9,481 bases of DNA from assembly GCA_002452635.1 (NCBI GenBank), contig DKEU01000114.1, positions 1-9,481 on the forward strand, read 5' to 3'. The DNA comes from Desulfovibrionaceae bacterium UBA6814 (lineage in GTDB: Bacteria > Desulfobacterota > Desulfovibrionia > Desulfovibrionales > Desulfovibrionaceae). The position numbers were made by a program, and so were the translations under genes. How positions within the stretch are numbered: the stretch's first letter is position 1; the number at the start of each line of letters is the position of its first letter. This document shows, piece after piece, positions 5,284 through 9,481 of the stretch. A model generated the notes under the pieces. That model was not told the DNA's origin and ran no database searches. It saw nothing but the letters and a program-made list of their open reading frames with translations.

Positions 5284-5970
5284 TTACTCCTGGCCCGCAC
5301 CCTCGCCGGCCCCGCCGGCCTTGCGCTGCTTGAGCGCGGCCAGCTCGCGCTCCAGGGCCTCGTCCCCGGCCAGGGCCGCGAACTCGCGCTCCAGGCCGGA
5401 GGAGGCCTGCGGCGCGGACAACTCGGCCTCGGCCTCCAGGCGCTCGATGCGCCGCTCGAACTGGTCGAAGCGCAGCATGGCGTCGCCGTTGTCCACGGGC
5501 CGGGCCTTCTCCCCGGCGCGCAGCCGGGCGCTGGCCCGGGCGTGGCGGGAGATGAGCAGGCGCTGCTTGTCGCGGGCCGCGGCCAGCTTCTCGTCCAGCC
5601 GGCCGATGTCCGACCTCGCCTGGGCGATGAGCTCGTCCAGGTGGGCGGCCTCGGCGTGCAGGCCGTCGGCCCGGTCCAGGAAGCGGCGCTTCTCGGCCAG
5701 GGCCTCGCGGGCCAGGTCGTCGCGGCCCTTGTCCACGGCCAGGGCGGCGCGCTCCTCCCAGGTGGCGGCCAGGCTCTCGGCCGAGGCCAGCTCCCGGTCC
5801 AGGGTCTTTCGGTCGGCCATGGCCTTGGCGCAGCCGGCCTTGAGCTCCACCAAGGTCTCCTCCATCTCCTGGATCATGAGGCGGATGAGCTTCTTGGGGT
5901 CCTCGGCCTTGTCCAGCAGGGAGTTCAGGTTGGAACTCACGATGTCCTTGAATCGGGAAAACACGCCCAT
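5284..5970 (-). CDS. pspA: Phage shock protein A (PspA/IM30 family)
   Basis: This 228-residue, almost fully helical coiled-coil protein matches the length of E. coli PspA (222). The N-terminal amphipathic helix MGVFSRFKDIVSSNLNSLL (1-19) would bind stressed membranes, and EDPKKLIRLMIQEMEETL (23-40) is the family signature. Long heptad-rich helices occupy roughly 25-190, followed by a short, Ala/Gly/Glu-rich tail. In the known system PspA is both inhibitor of PspF and, as an oligomeric scaffold of the ESCRT-III superfamily, protector of the inner membrane. The ATG at 5970 follows AGGAGG (5977-5982). It is the first gene of pspABC, driven by the sigma-54 promoter upstream. Confidence 0.96.
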   Translation of the reverse strand: MGVFSRFKDIVSSNLNSLLDKAEDPKKLIRLMIQEMEETLVELKAGCAKAMADRKTLDRELASAESLAATWEERAALAVDKGRDDLAREALAEKRRFLDRADGLHAEAAHLDELIAQARSDIGRLDEKLAAARDKQRLLISRHARASARLRAGEKARPVDNGDAMLRFDQFERRIERLEAEAELSAPQASSGLEREFAALAGDEALERELAALKQRKAGGAGEGAGQE

Positions 5971-6013
5971 GGCGGACCTCCTGGGAGCGATGTGTGCGTT
6001 TGCCCCAGGGAAA

Positions 6014-6028
6014 GCAGGGAGCGTGCCA
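6014..6028 (-). promoter_or_regulatory. Sigma-54 (-24/-12) promoter of pspABC
   Basis: On the minus strand the sequence TGGCACGCTCCCTGC places GG at -24 and GC at -12 with exactly 10 bases between them, and the TGGCAC half is consensus. Transcription would start near 6002, about 30 nt before the pspA start codon. Position and partner (PspF encoded divergently) fit the known system. Confidence 0.85.
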
Positions 6029-6040
6029 GTTGCTGTTTTT

Positions 6041-6131
6041 CTTTAACAACATGAAATACAATAGTATTTTTATTTGACCTTTTTGGCGTACCTGGCGTAA
6101 TGTAGAATTACTTAGCTAATTAAACTTATAG
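6041..6131. promoter_or_regulatory. AT-rich pspA/pspF intergenic control region (likely PspF enhancer and bending sites)
   Basis: This is the only strongly AT-rich stretch of the window. It holds an AAATAC-N4-GTATTT inverted repeat (6054-6069), a direct repeat of TGGCGTA (6084-6090 and 6093-6099) and a GTAAT-N5-ATTAC inverted repeat (6097-6111). The last two lie about 80-110 bp upstream of the pspA start of transcription, where PspF enhancers are found in E. coli. IHF-type bending between them is plausible, but I see no full IHF consensus. Which repeat is bound is an inference. Confidence 0.5.
6074..6108 (+). promoter_or_regulatory. Candidate pspF promoter
   Basis: TTGACC (6074-6079) is a good -35. 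With 18-bp spacing the -10 would be TAATGT (6098-6103), which is weak; the better TAGAAT (6103-6108) is too far away at 23 bp. It overlaps the presumed PspF enhancers, which would allow the autogenous control known for pspF. Confidence 0.3.
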
Positions 6132-6146
6132 TTGGTCAATTTCACC

Positions 6147-7163
<1,017 letters not shown>

Positions 7164-7177
7164 CCGCCCTGCCCTGG

Positions 7178-7237
7178 TGCACCGGCGTGCAGTCCCTTGC
7201 ACATGCGCCGGCCCGGCGGCAGTGCACGGTCTTGCAC
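7178..7237. promoter_or_regulatory. Cluster of TGCAC half-sites, candidate upstream activator (enhancer) sites
   Basis: Two related 14-bp dyads, TGCACCGGCGTGCA (7178-7191, perfect) and TGCACGGTCTTGCA (7223-7236, one mismatch), lie 45 bp apart. A further TGCAC lies between them (7198-7202), and the second dyad's right arm extends to TGCAC (7233-7237). They sit about 80-140 bp upstream of the predicted SHOCT-gene start of transcription, a normal distance for a sigma-54 activator. Confidence 0.45.
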
Positions 7238-7273
7238 ACCGCCCTGCCCCTTGTGGGAAAAAATTCCATGATT

Positions 7274-7292
7274 CCATGGCAGTAAGCCATGG
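7274..7292. promoter_or_regulatory. Inverted repeat CCATGGC-N5-GCCATGG overlapping the -24 element
   Basis: This is a perfect 7-bp inverted repeat with a 5-base spacer. Its right arm covers the first bases of the -24 element of the SHOCT-gene promoter (7290-7292), so a bound protein could block sigma-54 polymerase. It could instead act as a hairpin at the 3' side of pspF. A third CCATGG occurs at 7309-7314. Confidence 0.4.
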
Positions 7293-7305
7293 CACAGGCA
7301 ATGCA
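7290..7305 (+). promoter_or_regulatory. Sigma-54 (-24/-12) promoter of the SHOCT-domain gene
   Basis: TGGCACAGGCAATGCA has GG (7291-7292) and GC (7303-7304) separated by exactly 10 bases, and the TGGCAC half is consensus. Transcription would begin near 7316, about 58 nt before the SHOCT-gene start. This excludes an in-frame ATG at 7311 as the start. Confidence 0.75.
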
Positions 7306-7373
7306 TTCCCATGGCTGACGATCGAAACCAACCTGCCCGGCCCGCGCCATGCGGGCCGGGATCGGAGGCAACC

Positions 7374-7646
7374 ATGAACGGATACGTCCTCTCGTACGCC
7401 ACCCCGGCGGCCTACGGCTGGGGCCATGGCTCGGGCTGGGGCTGGCACATGATGCCCTTCTTCGGCGGGTGGGGCATGCTCATCTGGGTGGTGCTCCTGC
7501 TGGCGCTCCTGTTCTGGGTGATGCGCCGGGGCGGGGCCCCGGGCTGTGACCAGGCCCGGGAGACTCCCCTGGACATCCTCAAGCGCCGCTACGCGTCGGG
7601 CGAGATCACCCGCGACCAGTTCCAGGCCATGAAGGCCGACCTGTAG
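7374..7646 (+). CDS. Small membrane protein with C-terminal SHOCT domain
   Basis: This 90-residue protein has three parts. The N-terminus is rich in Gly, Trp, His and Tyr (13-34, including GWGHGSGWGWHMM), one membrane segment covers about 34-51, and a SHOCT domain (short C-terminal domain) lies at 65-90, ending DILKRRYASGEITRDQFQAMKADL. SHOCT domains occur at the ends of many small membrane proteins and are thought to mediate oligomerisation; no reaction is known. The ATG at 7374 has GGAGG 5 nt upstream and lies within the sigma-54 transcript. Its position next to pspF and its own -24/-12 promoter suggest an envelope-stress role, which is an inference. The His/Trp-rich N-terminus could bind a metal. 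Confidence 0.85.
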   Translation: MNGYVLSYATPAAYGWGHGSGWGWHMMPFFGGWGMLIWVVLLLALLFWVMRRGGAPGCDQARETPLDILKRRYASGEITRDQFQAMKADL

Positions 7647-7722
7647 CCCGCGCCCGGCGGTGCGCGGACCGGGCCGAGACTTCCCCTGGCCTTCTCCCGG
7701 CTCTTGGTCTATTGCACCGCCC

Positions 7723-9474
7723 ATGCGCATCGCCCTGATCTACGCGCCCTGGCTGGAGGAGCGCGCCCACACCGAGGACGTGGTGCACCCGCCCATGGGG
7801 GTGTGGTTCATCGCCGCAACCCTGGCCGAGGCCGGGCACGCGGTCGAAGTGCTCAACTGGCACGCCGCGGGCCGCGACCCGGCCGCGTGCGAGGCCACGC
7901 TCAAGGAGCTGGCCCCGGACCTGGTGGGCTTCACCGTGCTCCAGGCCAACCGGCACGCGGCCCTGGACCTGGCGCGCCGGGCCAAGGCCGTGCTGCCCGG
8001 GGTGCGCACCGTGCTGGGCGGGGTGGCCGCCACCTTCCTCTGGAAATTCTTCCTGGAGCAGTACCCGGCCGTGGACTTCGTGATCCGCGGCGAGGGCGAG
8101 GCCGCCATGCTGGCCCTGGCCCAGCGCCTGGAGTCCGGGGAGGAGCGCTGCGCCGACCTGCCCAACCTGGCCTGGCGCGACAACGGGACCGCCCGGGCCA
8201 ACCCCTGCGCCGAGCCCCTGGCCGACCTGGACTCCCTGCCCAACCCGGCCAAGCGCTACACCTACCAGCACCTGGCCCTGACCCGGGGCTGTCCGGGCAA
8301 GTGCACCTTCTGCGGCTCGCCCCGCTTCTGGGGGCCCAAGGTGCGCTTCCACTCGCCGGAATACTTCGTGGACCAGATGCAGCTCCTGCACGAAAAGGGC
8401 GTGGACCACTTCTACGTGTCCGACGACACCTTCACCCTGGACAGGCCGCGGGCCCGCCGGGTGTGCGAGCTCATCCTGGAGCGGGGCCTGCGGGTCACCT
8501 GGAACGCCATCTCCCGGGTGGACCTGGTGGATTACGAGACCTTGCAGCTCATGCGCCGGGCCGGGTGCATCCAGGTGAGTTTCGGGGTGGAGAGCGCGTC
8601 CCGGGAGGTGCGCGACTTCCTGGGCAAGCGCATCACCGACCAGGCGGCCAAGGACGCCTTTGCCGCGGCCCACCGCGCCGGGCTCCTGGCCCGGGCCTAC
8701 TTCATCTACGGCAACCCCGGCGACTCGGCGGCCACCATCCGGGAGAACGTGGCCCTCATCAAGGCCCTCAAGCCGCTGGTGGTGCACTTCTTCGTGCTCA
8801 CCCTCTATCCCGGCTCGGCGCTCTACGACCGGTTCCGGCAAGAGTTCCGCCTGGGCGACGAGACCTGGAAGAAGCCCATCGAGGACGTGAAGTACTACGA
8901 ACTCGATTCCCGGATGCCCGAACGCACGGTGTACGAGTGGGGCCGCAGCATGAAGGAGGCCCACTTCGGCCTCATCCCCTCCTTTGCCCTGGACATCGCC
9001 GAGAACCTGGACCCGGACCCGGTGCTGGCCCCGCTGCACGCGGACTTCCTGACCCGGCTGGCCCTGACCCTGCTGCAGGGCGACATGGCCGAGAATCCGG
9101 CCATCCCGGACAAGCACAAGACCGCGGCCCTGCTCTTGGAGCGCGCCCTGCGCTTCGCGCCCGAGCCCACGGCCTACGCGGCCCTGGGCGCTCTGCTGCA
9201 GCAGCACAAGCGCTACGAGGAGGCCGGCCACATCCTGGCCACCGGGCTCACCCACTTCCCCAAGAACCCGGACATCGCCCTGTCCCTGGCCGTGAGCCTC
9301 ATGAACCAGGGGCACTTCCAGGCGGCCCTGGGCTACCTCAAGCCCTTTGACAAGCTGCCGGACGCCCTGCACCTCGCCGCGGTCTGCCACCACCAGATGG
9401 GCGACACGGCCCAGGCCGAGGCCATCATGGCGGCGCTGCAGAACGCCGCACAAGAAAAGACGGGCGATTCGTGA
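7723..9474 (+). CDS. Cobalamin-binding radical SAM protein with C-terminal TPR-like region
   Basis: This 583-residue enzyme has a B12-binding-type Rossmann domain at 1-140 (MRIALIYAPW; LVGFTVLQANRHAALDLA; VLGGVAATF; DFVIRGEGE). The canonical DxHxxG is absent, as in many radical SAM members. The radical SAM core spans about 180-390, with the iron-sulfur motif Cys190-PGK-Cys194-TF-Cys197 and the SFGVES (286-291) and YFIYGNPGD (326-334) regions. The C-terminal third (about 465-575) is helical with TPR-like pairs. The family performs radical methylations, ring contractions and other modifications; the substrate here is unknown. The ATG at 7723 begins exactly at the first beta-strand, but no ribosome binding site is clear; an in-frame GTG at 7660 would add 21 unsupported residues. 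It lies 76 nt after the SHOCT gene and may be cotranscribed with it. Confidence 0.88.
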   Translation: MRIALIYAPWLEERAHTEDVVHPPMGVWFIAATLAEAGHAVEVLNWHAAGRDPAACEATLKELAPDLVGFTVLQANRHAALDLARRAKAVLPGVRTVLGGVAATFLWKFFLEQYPAVDFVIRGEGEAAMLALAQRLESGEERCADLPNLAWRDNGTARANPCAEPLADLDSLPNPAKRYTYQHLALTRGCPGKCTFCGSPRFWGPKVRFHSPEYFVDQMQLLHEKGVDHFYVSDDTFTLDRPRARRVCELILERGLRVTWNAISRVDLVDYETLQLMRRAGCIQVSFGVESASREVRDFLGKRITDQAAKDAFAAAHRAGLLARAYFIYGNPGDSAATIRENVALIKALKPLVVHFFVLTLYPGSALYDRFRQEFRLGDETWKKPIEDVKYYELDSRMPERTVYEWGRSMKEAHFGLIPSFALDIAENLDPDPVLAPLHADFLTRLALTLLQGDMAENPAIPDKHKTAALLLERALRFAPEPTAYAALGALLQQHKRYEEAGHILATGLTHFPKNPDIALSLAVSLMNQGHFQAALGYLKPFDKLPDALHLAAVCHHQMGDTAQAEAIMAALQNAAQEKTGDS

Positions 9475-9478
9475 ATTG

Positions 9479-9481
9479 ATG
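9479..9481 (+). other. Possible start codon of a further gene at the right edge
   Basis: An ATG four bases after the radical SAM stop ends the window. The tight spacing fits an operon, but nothing of the product can be seen. Confidence 0.2.

Noticed and set aside
4802..6061. A 419-codon minus-strand open frame across pspA, pspB and pspC in another frame
   Set aside because: It is Gly/Pro/Arg-rich without recognisable sequence, whereas the pspA, pspB and pspC frames match known proteins.
7311..7373. ATG at 7311 as start of the SHOCT gene
   Set aside because: It precedes the predicted sigma-54 start of transcription (about 7316) and has no ribosome binding site, while GGAGG precedes the ATG at 7374.
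7606..9453. A 615-codon minus-strand open frame opposite the radical SAM gene
   Set aside because: It is a shadow of the GC-rich gene, low in complexity (Gly/Val/Gln/His), with no motif. The plus-strand frame has an intact CxxxCxxC motif and B12-type domain.

Overview
The window is very GC-rich. Its coding regions favour G or C at third positions, and the only clearly AT-rich stretch is one regulatory region (about 6041-6131). The gene content (divergent pspF/pspABC, sigma-54 promoters, a cobalamin-binding radical SAM protein, a zinc-type ABC importer) and the long intergenic palindromes fit a deltaproteobacterium, most likely of the Desulfovibrio group. That placement is inferred from style and gene content; no marker gene is present.

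Left part (1-3436, all minus strand): a metal-acquisition and envelope block. In transcription order it holds a COG0701-type permease (3226-2312), a TIGR03943/DUF1980 partner protein (2310-1546), a ZnuA-like periplasmic metal-binding protein with a His-rich loop (1379-393), and a ZnuC-like ATPase cut by the left window edge (391-1). The znuA promoter carries three near-identical 15-bp palindromes (TGCAACTCAGTTGCA type). One lies exactly between the -35 and -10 elements, which is the layout of a strongly repressed metal-uptake promoter, probably Zur or another Fur-family regulator. A 127-bp imperfect palindrome (3310-3436) separates this block from the next gene.

Middle part (3435-4607, minus strand): a small alpha/beta hydrolase with an intact Ser-Asp-His triad. 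Upstream of it is a 444-bp non-coding region containing a leader hairpin, an intrinsic terminator, a MITE-like element whose two inverted ends are themselves perfect palindromes, and a set of alternative G5/C5 hairpins.

Psp region (4608-7163): pspA-pspB-pspC on the minus strand, divergent from pspF on the plus strand. This is the core phage-shock (membrane stress) module. PspF is the sigma-54 activator; PspA, PspB and PspC are the effector/inhibitor and the membrane sensors. A well-formed -24/-12 promoter precedes pspA, and the AT-rich intergenic region is the likely site for PspF enhancers and DNA bending.

Right part (7164-9481, plus strand): a small SHOCT-domain membrane protein preceded by a second good sigma-54 promoter and a cluster of TGCAC half-sites, then a cobalamin-binding radical SAM protein with a C-terminal TPR-like region. 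An ATG at the very end of the window may begin another gene. The sigma-54 promoter next to pspF suggests the SHOCT protein is a further envelope-stress output, or the target of a different enhancer-binding protein.
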